The position numbers and the translations under genes were made by a program. From Rhizobacter sp. (GTDB taxonomy: Bacteria; Pseudomonadota; Gammaproteobacteria; Burkholderiales; Burkholderiaceae_C), in contig JAHBZQ010000001.1 in assembly GCA_019635355.1 (NCBI GenBank), forward strand, positions 3,720,001-3,784,000: a stretch of 64,000 bases of DNA, in the 5' to 3' direction. The notes beneath the pieces were generated by a model, which was given only the letters and a program-made list of their open reading frames with translations, had not been told where the DNA came from and ran no database searches. Shown piece after piece: positions 24,416 to 32,913 of the stretch. Numbering within the stretch: the stretch's first letter is position 1; each line of letters begins with the position of its first letter.

Positions 24416-24960
24416 GCGGCGGCGGCACCGCGCTCACGCTGAGGGCTCAGGCGGTGGCCGAAGCGGCGGGGCAGCTCGGCGGCGGTGCACTCGTCGGTGC
24501 GCCAGTGGCCAGCCTCGATCGCGTCGGCCGCGGTTTCCATGTCGAGCGTGTGCACGATGCCGAGGCCGAGGTCGGTGGCGAGGTAGAGCCGGCCGTTCTC
24601 GTCGACGAGTGCCGCTTGGTAACGTGCCTCGCGCCCGGTGTGCGATCGGATGGCTGGCGCCGTACCAGCGCGCGCTTCGAGGCGCCAGATCCAGGGCGCC
24701 GATTCGAGCTCGACGTAGACACGCTGCGGCCCGTTCTGGAAGTACCAGTCGCCCTGCTCGTCGCGCTCGTAGTTGCGCTCGATGAACTCGCGCAGCTTGT
24801 CGTGGTTGATGCGGCTGCCCTTGACCGTGGGGAAGGGGCCGGCCGCCTGGATGCGGTCGTCGCGCATGTACCAGTCGCCGCGCGCGTCGAGCGCCAGCCA
24901 GCCGTAGCAGGCCGGCACGTTGGGCCATTTCTTGAGGGCGGCTTTGACGATCTCATCCAT
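24403..24960 (-). CDS. Conserved hypothetical protein (possibly DUF2946-type)
   Basis: A 185-residue soluble protein whose opening, MDEIVKAALKKWPNVPACYG followed by WLALDARGDWYMRDD, I recall from Burkholderiales hypothetical proteins; the DUF2946 label is from memory and unsure. It is rich in W and Y and has repeated short segments of the form GDWYMRD and GDWYFQNGPQRVYVELE. The start overlaps the end of the upstream hydrolase gene by eight bases. It is the last gene of the purU - NTF2 - hydrolase cluster. No catalytic motif is visible. Confidence 0.75.
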   Translation of the reverse strand: MDEIVKAALKKWPNVPACYGWLALDARGDWYMRDDRIQAAGPFPTVKGSRINHDKLREFIERNYERDEQGDWYFQNGPQRVYVELESAPWIWRLEARAGTAPAIRSHTGREARYQAALVDENGRLYLATDLGLGIVHTLDMETAADAIEAGHWRTDECTAAELPRRFGHRLSPQRERGAAAAHMP

Positions 24961-25960
24961 GCGGGGCTCCGATGTGTTGCGTCATCCAGTCCATGACCTG
25001 CTCGGGCAAGGTGAGCACATGACCGGGCCAGCGGCCCTTGGGAAAACCGACGTGCCCGCCGTGCTCCGGCTGCCACAGTGTCACGAACGCGCCGACCTCG
25101 TGCGGCTTGGGCAGGCTGGCAGCGGGGATGAAAGGGTCATTGCGCGCGTTGATTGCCAGCGCCGGGATGCGGATTCGGGGCAGGTGCGGCTTGGCCGAGC
25201 CCCGCGCCCAATAGTCTTCGGTGTTGCGAAAGCCGTGCAACGGCGCGGTGAAGATGTTGTCGAACTCGTACAGGTCGCGCGCACGCTGCAAGGCCTTGCC
25301 ATCGAAAAGACCCGGGTGCTGCTGCAACTTCAGCAAAGCCTTCGGCACCATCGTGCGCAGGAACATGCGGGTGTAGACCTGTCGGTTGAAGCCGCGGCCG
25401 ATGGCTTCTCCTCCGGCAGCGAGGTCGAGCGGCGAGCAGACCGAGCACACCGCGCTCACCGTGCGCGATGCCGTCTCGCCGGCCTCTTCGGCCCAGCGCA
25501 TCAGCGCATTGCCGCCGAGCGACACGCCCACCGCCACCATCGGCCCGGTGTGGCCGGCGCGCAGGCGCTCGAGCACCCAGCCGATTTCTTCGAAATCGCC
25601 CGAGTGATAGGCGCGTGGCGCAAGGTTGAGCTCGCCCGAGCAGCCGCGGAAGTGCGGCACCGCGTAGCGCCAGCCGTTCTGGCGCGCCCAGTTGGCGAAG
25701 GCGCGGGCGTAGTGGCTGTCCGACGAGCCTTCGAGGCCGTGGAAGAGCACGAGCAGCGGGCGCACCCGGCCGTCGTCATCGGGCGTGACTTGAAAGTCGA
25801 CGTCGATGAAGTCCTGGTCGGGCGTCGTCCAGCGTTCACGCCGGTACACCGGCCGTGGCCCCTGGTGGCTGCGCGCGAAGAGCGCCGGCCAGATCGTCTG
25901 CAGGTTGCCGCCCCACGGGCCATCGCCCGCCAGCCAGCGCGGAGCGCGGTACTCGTTCAT
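24953..25960 (-). CDS. YheT-family alpha/beta hydrolase
   Basis: A 335-residue alpha/beta hydrolase of the YheT/ABHD1-3 family. The opening PWGGNLQTIWPALFARS is typical of the family. The oxyanion region is FHGLEGSS (73-80), the nucleophile elbow GVSLGGN has Ser147, the acid is in AINARNDPF and the base in EHGGHVGF. Members are cytoplasmic or peripheral esterases with unclear physiological substrates, perhaps lipid esters. It sits six bases after the NTF2-like gene and overlaps the next gene by eight bases, so it is within an operon. Confidence 0.9.
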   Translation of the reverse strand: MNEYRAPRWLAGDGPWGGNLQTIWPALFARSHQGPRPVYRRERWTTPDQDFIDVDFQVTPDDDGRVRPLLVLFHGLEGSSDSHYARAFANWARQNGWRYAVPHFRGCSGELNLAPRAYHSGDFEEIGWVLERLRAGHTGPMVAVGVSLGGNALMRWAEEAGETASRTVSAVCSVCSPLDLAAGGEAIGRGFNRQVYTRMFLRTMVPKALLKLQQHPGLFDGKALQRARDLYEFDNIFTAPLHGFRNTEDYWARGSAKPHLPRIRIPALAINARNDPFIPAASLPKPHEVGAFVTLWQPEHGGHVGFPKGRWPGHVLTLPEQVMDWMTQHIGAPHG

Positions 25961-25966
25961 GCCAGA

Positions 25967-26419
25967 TCAGTGCAGGACAGAAGGCGTCTCGCCCACCTCG
26001 GGCAACTCTTGCGCGGTGCCGGGGCTGGCATGGTGCGCCACCAGGCGCCAGCCGAGCGAGGTCTTCACGTACACGTTGGTCGCCAGCACCCAGGCCATCT
26101 GCGGCCCTTCGTCGGTCATCACCTGGATGCGCTCGACCACGCTGTGCACCGCGCTGTCGTGCGTCTGCACCCGGCGCACCCGCTCGGGGCGGGCGTCGAT
26201 TGCGCCGTTGCCGAACATCGCCTCGAACGCAGTGCGGATGGCCGCCGGCCCGATCATGCGGGGGCCATTGGGGTGCACGCAGCAGATGTCGTCTTCGTCC
26301 GACCACACCGCCATCAGCTTCTCGATGTCGGCCCGCTGCAAGGCTTCGTAGAACTGCGCCTCGGCGTCGTCGGACGAGCTCATCAGGGCGATCTCGGGCG
26401 GCTTGGGCGGACGCGGCAT
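25967..26419 (-). CDS. NTF2-like/SnoaL-fold protein
   Basis: A 150-residue protein of the NTF2-like (SnoaL-type) fold. The segment EAQFYEALQRADIEKLMAVW followed by SDEDDICCVHPNGPRMIGPA is characteristic of a large proteobacterial group of small unknown proteins with this fold. ATNVYVKTSLGWRLVAHHAS gives the closing beta strands. The C-terminus is short and polar. Function is unknown; a ligand-binding or enzymatic role is possible. It lies between purU and the YheT-like gene with gaps of 15 and 6 bases. Confidence 0.85.
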   Translation of the reverse strand: MPRPPKPPEIALMSSSDDAEAQFYEALQRADIEKLMAVWSDEDDICCVHPNGPRMIGPAAIRTAFEAMFGNGAIDARPERVRRVQTHDSAVHSVVERIQVMTDEGPQMAWVLATNVYVKTSLGWRLVAHHASPGTAQELPEVGETPSVLH

Positions 26420-26434
26420 CGGGGCAGGGCCTTC

Positions 26435-27343
26435 TTAGTGGAAGACGACGGTTTTCTGGCCGTTGAGAAGCACACGGTGTTCCACGTGCCAGCGCACCGC
26501 GCGGGCGAGCACCATGCACTCGACGTCGCGGCCCACCGCCGTGAAATCTTCGGCGCTGAGCGAATGGTCCACACGCGCCACGTCCTGTTCGATGATGGGG
26601 CCTTCGTCGAGCTCGGGTGTCACGTAGTGCGCGGTGGCACCGATCAGCTTCACGCCGCGGTCATGCGCCTGGAAGTAGGGCTTGGCGCCCTTGAAGCTCG
26701 GCAGGAAGCTGTGGTGGATGTTGATGGCGCGGCCCTTGAGGAAGCTGCAGAACTCGGGGCTGAGGATCTGCATGTAGCGCGCGAGCACGACGAGATCGAC
26801 CTCGTGCTGCGCGACCAGCGCCTCGACCTGCTGCTCCTGCGCCCGCTTAGCCTCGGCCGAGCTGCCGGCCGCCAGCGGCAGGTGGTGGAACGGGATGCCA
26901 TAACGCCCGGCCAGCTCGGCAAAGACGGCGTGGTTCGAGACGACTGCCGGGATGTCGACCTCGAGCTGCCCCGAGTGCCAGCGGTAGAGCAGGTCGTTCA
27001 GGCAGTGGCCGTGCTGGCTCACCATCAGCAAGAGGCGCGGCTTGCGCGCGAGGCTGTGGAACTTCGCCTCCATCGCGAACTGCTCGCGCACGCTGGTGAA
27101 GAGCTTGTTGAGTGTGTCGACGTCGGCCAGGTGCGGCGGTGCCTCGAAGTGCACCCGCATGAAGAAGAGGCCGGTGGCATGCGCGCTGCCCTGGTCGGGC
27201 AGGTCGCCGAACTGCTGCGAGTCGACGATGTTGCAGCCGGCCTGGTAGAGCAGGCCCGAGACGGCGTAGACGATGCCCTTGGCATCGCGGCACGAGAGCG
27301 TGAGGACGAATTCGCGCGAACGAGGTGCGGTGGCAGGCGGCAT
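26435..27343 (-). CDS. purU: Formyltetrahydrofolate deformylase
   Basis: A 302-residue PurU, which hydrolyses 10-formyl-THF to formate and THF and so balances the one-carbon pool. An N-terminal ACT domain (about 10-90: FVLTLSCRDAKGIVYAVSGL) is followed by the formyl-transferase fold. Catalytic residues are visible in INIHHSFLPSFKGAKPY (Asn, His) and in GATAHYVTPELDEGPII (Asp). The HGHCLNDLL segment is also typical. It leads a four-gene minus-strand operon. It diverges from the ECF sigma gene with 76 bases between. Confidence 0.95.
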   Translation of the reverse strand: MPPATAPRSREFVLTLSCRDAKGIVYAVSGLLYQAGCNIVDSQQFGDLPDQGSAHATGLFFMRVHFEAPPHLADVDTLNKLFTSVREQFAMEAKFHSLARKPRLLLMVSQHGHCLNDLLYRWHSGQLEVDIPAVVSNHAVFAELAGRYGIPFHHLPLAAGSSAEAKRAQEQQVEALVAQHEVDLVVLARYMQILSPEFCSFLKGRAINIHHSFLPSFKGAKPYFQAHDRGVKLIGATAHYVTPELDEGPIIEQDVARVDHSLSAEDFTAVGRDVECMVLARAVRWHVEHRVLLNGQKTVVFH

Positions 27344-27419
27344 GGCGCGGAATTGTACGGACGGGCCTCGCCTTGCAGGCGACAGCCCGGCATCATTCCC
27401 CCCTCATCACGGGCCCATC

Positions 27420-28049
27420 ATGCGCACTGACCCCACCGCCTGGACCGAACGCAGCCGCGAGCTGTCGCAGCTGCTGGCGAAAAGCGGCCTGGGCGACCGG
27501 GCGGCTTTCGCACAGCTCTACGAGTGCACCAGCGCGCATCTGTTCGGGGTGGTGCTGCGTATCAACCGTGACAGGGCCCAGGCCGAAGACGTGCTGCAGG
27601 AGGTCTATGTCAACGTGTGGCGGGCCGCGCAGTCGTTCGACGCCGCGCAGAGCCAGCCCCTGACCTGGCTCACCAGCATCGCGCGCAACCGGGCCATCGA
27701 CAGCCTGCGCCGCCGCCAGACGGAGCCGCACACCCAGCCTGCGCCGCTGTCGGGTGAGGGCGATGAGGACAAGGACGTGTACGACGACGTGGCCGACACC
27801 ACCCCCGGGCCTTTGGCCCTGTTGAGCCAGGCCTCGGACGCCCGCGCGCTCGGGCGTTGCATGCAGGGGCTGAGTGCGCAGCAGCGGCAGAGCGTGGCGC
27901 TCGCCTTCTACGACGGCCTGAGCCATGCCGAGGTGGCCGAGCAGATGCGCCAGCCGCTGGGCACGGTGAAGTCGTGGGTGCGCCGGGCGCTGCTGGCGCT
28001 GAAGGCCTGCCTCGACGGGGCCGTGGTGCGCGACCTGCAGGCGGAATGA
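27420..28049 (+). CDS. ECF-type RNA polymerase sigma factor
   Basis: A 209-residue ECF sigma factor. Region 2 is FAQLYECTSAHLFGVVLRIN with RAQAEDVLQEVYVNVWRAA; region 4 is LSAQQRQSVALAFYDGLSHA with EVAEQMRQPLGTVKSWVRRA. The linker between them is acidic (GDEDKDVYDD). The gene is coupled to the following anti-sigma gene by an ATGA overlap, the usual ECF/anti-sigma order. The pairing with an RskA-like anti-sigma points to an envelope or oxidative stress response (inference). No target promoter pattern could be assigned. Confidence 0.93.
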   Translation: MRTDPTAWTERSRELSQLLAKSGLGDRAAFAQLYECTSAHLFGVVLRINRDRAQAEDVLQEVYVNVWRAAQSFDAAQSQPLTWLTSIARNRAIDSLRRRQTEPHTQPAPLSGEGDEDKDVYDDVADTTPGPLALLSQASDARALGRCMQGLSAQQRQSVALAFYDGLSHAEVAEQMRQPLGTVKSWVRRALLALKACLDGAVVRDLQAE

Positions 28050-28756
28050 GGGCCATGGACTACAGCCGTCCCGAACTCGCCGACCGCCTCGCCGCCAGCT
28101 ATGTGGCCGGCACGCTGCGCGGTGCCGCACGCCGGCGTTTCGTCGCCCTGACGCGTGTGCACCCTTCGCTGCGCCGAGCCGTGCGCGACTGGGAAGCGCG
28201 GCTGATGCCGCTCACGGCACCGGTCGAGCCGGTCACGCCGCCGCCGCAGGTCTGGCAGGCCATCGAGCGGCGCATCGCGCCGGCGTCGGCCGTCACGGCC
28301 AAGGTCGGCTGGTGGCAGCGCCTCGCGGTGTGGCGGGCGCTGACCGGCGTGGCCTCGATGGCCGCGCTCACGCTCGCCGTGCTGCTGGCCCTGCCGCAGC
28401 CAGCGCAGCCGCCGATCGTGGTGGTGCTGTCGGCGGCCGGCGGCACACCCGGGGCGGGGGGTGTGGTGCCGGCGTCCTTCGTCGCAAGCATCAGCGCCGA
28501 CGGGCGGGCGCTCGTCACCAAGCCGATCCAGCAGGTGTCGCTGCAGGCCGACAAGGCCCTGGAGCTGTGGGCCGTGCCGCCGCAGGGCGCGCCCCGTTCG
28601 CTGGGCCTCATCTCTGCGCAGGGTGCGACGGTCGTGCAGCGGGGCAAGGTGCTCGACAACACCGCCGCCCTCGCCGTGAGCCTGGAGCCGCCCGGCGGTT
28701 CGCCCACCGGCGCGCCCACCGGGCCCATCCTCTACATCGGCAAGTTGACGTCCTGA
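28046..28756 (+). CDS. RskA-like membrane anti-sigma factor
   Basis: A 236-residue type II membrane protein. The N-terminal cytoplasmic part (about 1-90) contains LADRLAASYVAGTLRGAARR, the segment that binds sigma in this family. One helix follows (GVASMAALTLAVLLALP), then a periplasmic RskA/anti-sigma-K domain ending in AALAVSLEPPGGSPTGAPTG. It inactivates the coupled ECF sigma until released by an unknown signal. The ATG at 28046 overlaps the sigma stop; ATG 28055 is an alternative. The last 25 bases overlap the convergent histidine kinase gene. Confidence 0.88.
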   Translation: MRAMDYSRPELADRLAASYVAGTLRGAARRRFVALTRVHPSLRRAVRDWEARLMPLTAPVEPVTPPPQVWQAIERRIAPASAVTAKVGWWQRLAVWRALTGVASMAALTLAVLLALPQPAQPPIVVVLSAAGGTPGAGGVVPASFVASISADGRALVTKPIQQVSLQADKALELWAVPPQGAPRSLGLISAQGATVVQRGKVLDNTAALAVSLEPPGGSPTGAPTGPILYIGKLTS

Positions 28757-30270
28757 GTGCGTGGGGGCGAGGCGTCGGGCAGCAGCACGCTGAAGGTAGA
28801 GCCTTTGTCCAGCACGCTGTTGACGTCGATGCGGCCGTGCATCAGCGTGACCAGGCCGCGCGTGATGGCCAGGCCGATGCCGGTGCCTTCGATGCCGCTG
28901 CGGCGCTGGCCCAGCCGATTGAAGGGCTCGAAGAGGCTCGGCAGGTGCGCCGGGGCGATGCCCACGCCGGTGTCGGCCACGCGCAGCGCCACCATGCCGC
29001 CTTCTTCGTGGCGCGCTTCCAGCCGCACTTCGCCGCCGCGGCGGTTGTACTTGATCGCGTTGCTGAGCAGGTTGATCACCACCTGGCGCAGGCGCGTGGG
29101 GTCGGCGCGCACCTGCAGCGGGTCGTCGAGGTGGCCCCAGTGCAGGCGCACGTCGGCGGCCTGCGCGGCCGGGTGCAGCATGTCGACGCACTCGCGCAGC
29201 AGCTCGGGCAGCGACACGTCGATGAGGTCGATCGACAGCTGGCCCGCTTCGATGCGCGAGTGGTCGAGCAGGTCGTTGATCATGCGCAGCAGGTGCTCGC
29301 CCGACTCGCGCACCAGCCCGAGGCGGTGGCGCTGGCCGGGGCTCAGCGGGTCGCTCTGGTCGAGCTCGAGCAGCTGCGAGAAGCCGAGCACCGCGTTGAG
29401 CGGTGTGCGCAGCTCGTGGCTCATGCGCGAGAGGAATTCGGTCTTGGCTCGGTTGGCCGCTTCGGCGGCGGCAGCCAGCTCGCGGGCGCGCTCGAGTTCG
29501 CGGTACTCGGTGATGTCTTCGAGGTAGCCGTGCCACACGATCGTGCCGTCGGCCTCGGCCCGCGGAGACGACACGCCGAGCATCCAGCGCTGGTGCCCGT
29601 TCGGGTGCAGGTAGCGGAACTCGATGCGGCGGGCCGCCTGGCTGTTCGTCCAGTCTTCCAGCATGCGGTTGGTGCGCTGGCGGTCGGCCGGGTCGATGCG
29701 GCTGAAGAGCAGGCCAGCGTTGTGCATCAGCGCTTGCGGGTCGAGGCCCAGCACGTCTCGGCAGCGTTCGCTCACGTAGGGGAAGACACCGCGGCCATCG
29801 CGCGGCAGGCGGAACTGGTACAGCAAGCCCGGCACGTGGCGGGTGATTTGGCGCAGGCGTTCGTCGCGCTCGGCCGCGGCGTGCTCGGCCTGCTTGCGCA
29901 GCGTGACGTCGGTGAGCGTGCCCACCATGCGGCGCGGCGAGCCGTCGGGCGACCATTCGACGATGCGTCCGCGTTCGGCCAGCCAGCGCCAGGAGCCGTC
30001 CTTGTGCCGGGCGCGGTACTCGCTTTCGTAGGCCGGTGTCTTGCCCGCTGCATGGGCCTGGTAGGCCGCGTCGTTGGCGGCCAGGTCTTCGGGGTGGATC
30101 ACCGAGTCCCAGGCCTGCTGGGTGGCGGGCATGTCGCCGGGCTGGTAGCCGAGCAGGGCGACGCTGCCGTCCATGCCGCTCAGCACGTCGTCGGCGAGGT
30201 CCCAGGCCCACACCGAGGTGCCGGCGCCGACGAGCGCTTCGCTCATGAGCTTGCGGGCTTCGAGGTCCAT
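28732..30270 (-). CDS. Soluble PAS-domain hybrid-type sensor histidine kinase without receiver
   Basis: A 512-residue cytoplasmic histidine kinase. Two PAS/PAC modules lie at about 8-130 (GSVALLGYQPGDMP, PRRMVGTLTDVTLRKQAE) and 140-265 (MLGVSSPRAEADGTIVWHGY then LEDITEYRELE). The dimerization/phosphorylation H-box is SHELRTPLNAVLGFSQLLEL, followed by N-box VVINLLSNAIKYNRRGGEV, G1 DTGVGIA and G2 GTGIGLAI. No membrane helix or receiver domain is present, and no response regulator is adjacent. The gene follows waaF by four bases and so is likely read from the ilvE operon. Its 3' end overlaps the anti-sigma gene by 25 bases. Confidence 0.9.
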   Translation of the reverse strand: MDLEARKLMSEALVGAGTSVWAWDLADDVLSGMDGSVALLGYQPGDMPATQQAWDSVIHPEDLAANDAAYQAHAAGKTPAYESEYRARHKDGSWRWLAERGRIVEWSPDGSPRRMVGTLTDVTLRKQAEHAAAERDERLRQITRHVPGLLYQFRLPRDGRGVFPYVSERCRDVLGLDPQALMHNAGLLFSRIDPADRQRTNRMLEDWTNSQAARRIEFRYLHPNGHQRWMLGVSSPRAEADGTIVWHGYLEDITEYRELERARELAAAAEAANRAKTEFLSRMSHELRTPLNAVLGFSQLLELDQSDPLSPGQRHRLGLVRESGEHLLRMINDLLDHSRIEAGQLSIDLIDVSLPELLRECVDMLHPAAQAADVRLHWGHLDDPLQVRADPTRLRQVVINLLSNAIKYNRRGGEVRLEARHEEGGMVALRVADTGVGIAPAHLPSLFEPFNRLGQRRSGIEGTGIGLAITRGLVTLMHGRIDVNSVLDKGSTFSVLLPDASPPRTQDVNLPM

Positions 30271-30274
30271 CGGC

Positions 30275-31285
30275 TCAGGCCTTCGGGAGCGTGCCGTCGA
30301 GGGCGTCGTCGAGTGCGGCCTGCACGCGCGTGGCCGGCACGCCGGTCAGGCAGCGGTAGTGGCCGTAGCGGCAGGTGCGCTCGAAGCAGGGCATGCAATC
30401 GAGCTGCAGCTCGTCTTTCAGCCACAGCACGCGGGCGTGGGGGCTGAGCGGCGGGGTGTGCTCGGGGCTGGTCGAGCCGAAGACGGCCACCTGCGGAATG
30501 CGGAAGGCGGCGGCCACGTGCATGAGGCCCGAGTCGTTGCTGACCACACCGCGGCTGCCTGCGATCAGCACCATCGCGTCGATCAGCGTCGTCTTGCCGG
30601 CGAGCACGCGGCAGGCGCCGGGGGCGGGGCTGGCGATCTCGTCGCACAGCGCGGCTTCCTTGCCCGAGCCGAGCAGCACGACGGGCTGGCCGTGGCGGGC
30701 GTGCAGCGCGCGTGCGAGTTCGGCGTAGTGGCTGGCGGGCCAGATCTTGGCCGGGCCGTATTCGGCGCCGGGGGCGAAGACCCAGTAGGCCTGCGGGGCC
30801 AGGCCCAGGGCGGTGGTGACCGACTGCAGCCGCTCGGGCGGGAAGCTCAAGCGCGGCTCTTCGGTCACTGCCGGCTCGCCGCTCAAAGCACGATAGAACG
30901 CCACCATCGGCGGCCGGCCGCCCGGGTTGGGCCGGCGCTCGTTCAGCAGCACGTAGCGGCCTTCACCCTGGTAGCCCACGCGGCGCGGAACGCCCGCGAA
31001 GAACGGGATCAGCGCCGCCTTCAGCGAATTCGGCAGCACATAGGCGATGTCGAAGCGCCCGCGCAGTTCACCTGCCACTCGCCGGCGCCCGGACCAATCG
31101 AGCCGGCCATGCGCAAACGGCAGCGCGATCACCTCGGCCACCTGCGGCATCGCGTGGTAGACCGGCGCGACCCAGGGCAACGCGGCCACGGTGAGCCGCT
31201 CGCCGCGCTGAGCGAGCACCCGCAGCAGTGGCTCCGACATCACCGCGTCGCCAATCCACTGCGGCGCGATGACCAGCGACCTCAT
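30275..31285 (-). CDS. waaF: Lipopolysaccharide heptosyltransferase II
   Basis: A 336-residue GT9-family glycosyltransferase that adds the second heptose to the LPS inner core from ADP-heptose. The start LVIAPQWIGDAVMSEPLLRVL and the conserved FAPGAEYGPAKIWPASHYAEL are WaaF hallmarks, as is GVVSNDSGLMHVAAAFRIPQ (donor-binding Asp). AVFGSTSPEHTPPLSP also matches. It is cytoplasmic and peripheral to the inner membrane. The order ilvE - zinc finger protein - waaF is common in Burkholderiales and supports the call. Confidence 0.95.
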   Translation of the reverse strand: MRSLVIAPQWIGDAVMSEPLLRVLAQRGERLTVAALPWVAPVYHAMPQVAEVIALPFAHGRLDWSGRRRVAGELRGRFDIAYVLPNSLKAALIPFFAGVPRRVGYQGEGRYVLLNERRPNPGGRPPMVAFYRALSGEPAVTEEPRLSFPPERLQSVTTALGLAPQAYWVFAPGAEYGPAKIWPASHYAELARALHARHGQPVVLLGSGKEAALCDEIASPAPGACRVLAGKTTLIDAMVLIAGSRGVVSNDSGLMHVAAAFRIPQVAVFGSTSPEHTPPLSPHARVLWLKDELQLDCMPCFERTCRYGHYRCLTGVPATRVQAALDDALDGTLPKA

Positions 31286-31289
31286 GCGA

Positions 31290-31496
31290 TCAATGGTGGC
31301 TGTGCAGCTTCTCGCCGGCCTTCAGGCGGTAGACGGTGCCGCAGTACGGGCACTTGCCTTCGCCCGTGGTGGCCACGTCGATGAAGACCTTCGGGTGCCC
31401 GCTCCACAGCGTCATCTTGGGGTTGGGGCAGGCGATGACGCCCGGGCCTTGCAGGTCGCGGGCGAGCAGTTCGACGCTGGATGGGGTGTTGCTCAT
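31290..31496 (-). CDS. Zinc-finger (zf-CHCC) protein
   Basis: A 68-residue protein of the NDUFS6-like zf-CHCC family. Four probable zinc ligands are visible: IACPNPK (Cys), WSGHPK (His) and KCPYCGTVYRL (two Cys). The C-terminus is a His-rich KLHSHH. The family is widespread in proteobacteria with unknown role; the mitochondrial relative is a complex I accessory subunit. It lies between ilvE (10-base gap) and waaF (4-base gap) in the same operon. Confidence 0.92.
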   Translation of the reverse strand: MSNTPSSVELLARDLQGPGVIACPNPKMTLWSGHPKVFIDVATTGEGKCPYCGTVYRLKAGEKLHSHH

Positions 31497-31506
31497 GTCA
31501 GCCTCT

Positions 31507-32439
31507 TCAGACGGCGGTCAGCCACTCGGCGTACTTGGGGTTGCGCCCGTTCACGATGTCGAAGAAGGCGCTCTGGATCTTCTCGGTGATGGGGCCACGC
31601 GAGCCCTGGCCGATCTGCACGCGGTCGAGTTCGCGGATGGGCGTGACTTCGGCGGCGGTGCCGGTGAAGAAGGCCTCATCGCAGATGTAGACCTCGTCGC
31701 GCGTGATGCGCTTCTCGACGAGCTTGAGCCCGAGGTCCTGGCAGATGTTGAACACCGTGTTGCGGGTGATGCCGTTGAGCGCGCCGGCCGAGAGGTCGGG
31801 CGTGTAGACCACGCCGCCCTTGATGACGAAGAGGTTCTCGCCCGCGCCTTCGGACACGAAGCCGGCCGAGTCGAGCAGCAGGGCCTCGTCGTAGCCGTCG
31901 TCGGTGGCTTCCATGTTGGCGAGGATGGAGTTGGTGTAGTTGCTCACCGCCTTGGCCTGCGTCATCGTGATGTTGACGTGGTGGCGGGTGTAGCTCGAGG
32001 TCTTGACGCGGATGCCGCGCTTCAGGCCCTCTTCACCGAGGTAGGCGCCCCACGACCAGGCGGCGACCATCAGGTGGATCTTGTTGCCTTTGGGTGACAC
32101 GCCCAGCTTCTCGGAGCCGATCCAGGTGAGCGGGCGCAGGTAGCAGCTCTTGAGGTTGTTGGCCTTCACCACCGCGCGCTGGGCCTCGATCACTTCCTCG
32201 ATCGAGAACGGGATCTTCATGCGCAGGATCTTGGCGCTGTTGAACAGGCGCTCGGTGTGCTCGCGCAGACGGAAGATCGCGGTGCCGTTGACCGTGTCGT
32301 AAGCGCGCACTCCTTCAAAGGCGCCACAACCGTAGTGCAGCGTGTGCGACAGCACGTGGATCCTGGCGTCGCGCCAGTCGATCAACTGGCCGTCCATCCA
32401 GATTTTTCCGTCGCGGTCTTCCATGGACATGGAGCTCAT
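31507..32439 (-). CDS. ilvE: Branched-chain amino acid aminotransferase
   Basis: A 310-residue fold-type IV PLP aminotransferase, the last step of Val, Leu and Ile synthesis. Hallmarks are DGKIWMDGQLIDWRDARIHV then LSHTLHYGCGAFEGVRAY at the start, the PLP lysine in TMTQAKAVSNYTNSILANME, and EGAGENLFVIKGG near residue 200. ATG 32439 is used, though MSMEDRDG (32430) is possible. A TAGAAT -10-like sequence lies 25-30 bases upstream on this strand. It heads a four-gene operon with the zinc-finger gene, waaF and the histidine kinase. Confidence 0.95.
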   Translation of the reverse strand: MSSMSMEDRDGKIWMDGQLIDWRDARIHVLSHTLHYGCGAFEGVRAYDTVNGTAIFRLREHTERLFNSAKILRMKIPFSIEEVIEAQRAVVKANNLKSCYLRPLTWIGSEKLGVSPKGNKIHLMVAAWSWGAYLGEEGLKRGIRVKTSSYTRHHVNITMTQAKAVSNYTNSILANMEATDDGYDEALLLDSAGFVSEGAGENLFVIKGGVVYTPDLSAGALNGITRNTVFNICQDLGLKLVEKRITRDEVYICDEAFFTGTAAEVTPIRELDRVQIGQGSRGPITEKIQSAFFDIVNGRNPKYAEWLTAV

Positions 32440-32591
32440 CCTCAGTGTTGGGCAATGCCGCCGATTCTACGAGCCGGGCTTCGCCACCCCCGGCTCTCGG
32501 GGGCGCGCGCCGGCACGCCACTTTCTATAGTGATTCCCATGCGTGGCCGAGGCATCGGGGAGGGCCCGGCGCTTGTTCACAGGTGGTTGTC

Positions 32592-32903
32592 ATGAAACTC
32601 TCGCTCACCACATGGTCGGTGCTGGCCATGTCGACCTTGTCAGTCTTGCCGGCGGCAGCCCAGGGGGATCGGGTGGCCGCTTCCGAGGAACCCGCGCGCA
32701 CGGCGTTCGTGCAAATGAGCGCCGAGCCGCGCCTCGCTGGCGCCGTCGTGCGCACGCGCAGTGAGCCGCGCGCTGGCGGCGGGGAGCGCTCCGCGGCACC
32801 GCCGCCCGCCGAGAAGGCGTCGGTCGAGCCGTCGACCTTGGGCTTGATGCTGGCCGGCCTGGCGCTGATCGGCCTGATGCTGCTCAGGCGGCGCCACGAC
32901 TGA
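32592..32903 (+). CDS. PEP-CTERM sorting-domain protein
   Basis: A 103-residue exported protein: signal peptide with core TWSVLAMSTLSVLPAAAQG, a short polar middle (Arg, Glu, Ala-rich), and a C-terminal sorting signal SVEPSTLGLMLAGLALIGLM ending LLRRRHD. The tail matches the PEP-CTERM plan (V-P/E-EPS motif, hydrophobic helix, Arg cluster), though VEPST lacks the first Pro of the consensus VPEPS. Such tails are cut by an exosortase, often tied to exopolysaccharide. AGGTGG precedes the ATG. A TATAGT at 32525-32530 could be its -10. No exosortase gene is in the window. Confidence 0.78.
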   Translation: MKLSLTTWSVLAMSTLSVLPAAAQGDRVAASEEPARTAFVQMSAEPRLAGAVVRTRSEPRAGGGERSAAPPPAEKASVEPSTLGLMLAGLALIGLMLLRRRHD

Positions 32904-32913
32904 GCCGCGAGGC

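Noticed and set aside
24920..27430. An 836-codon plus-strand frame over the purU operon
   Set aside because: Shadow of the hydrolase, NTF2-like and purU genes, whose motifs are all intact.
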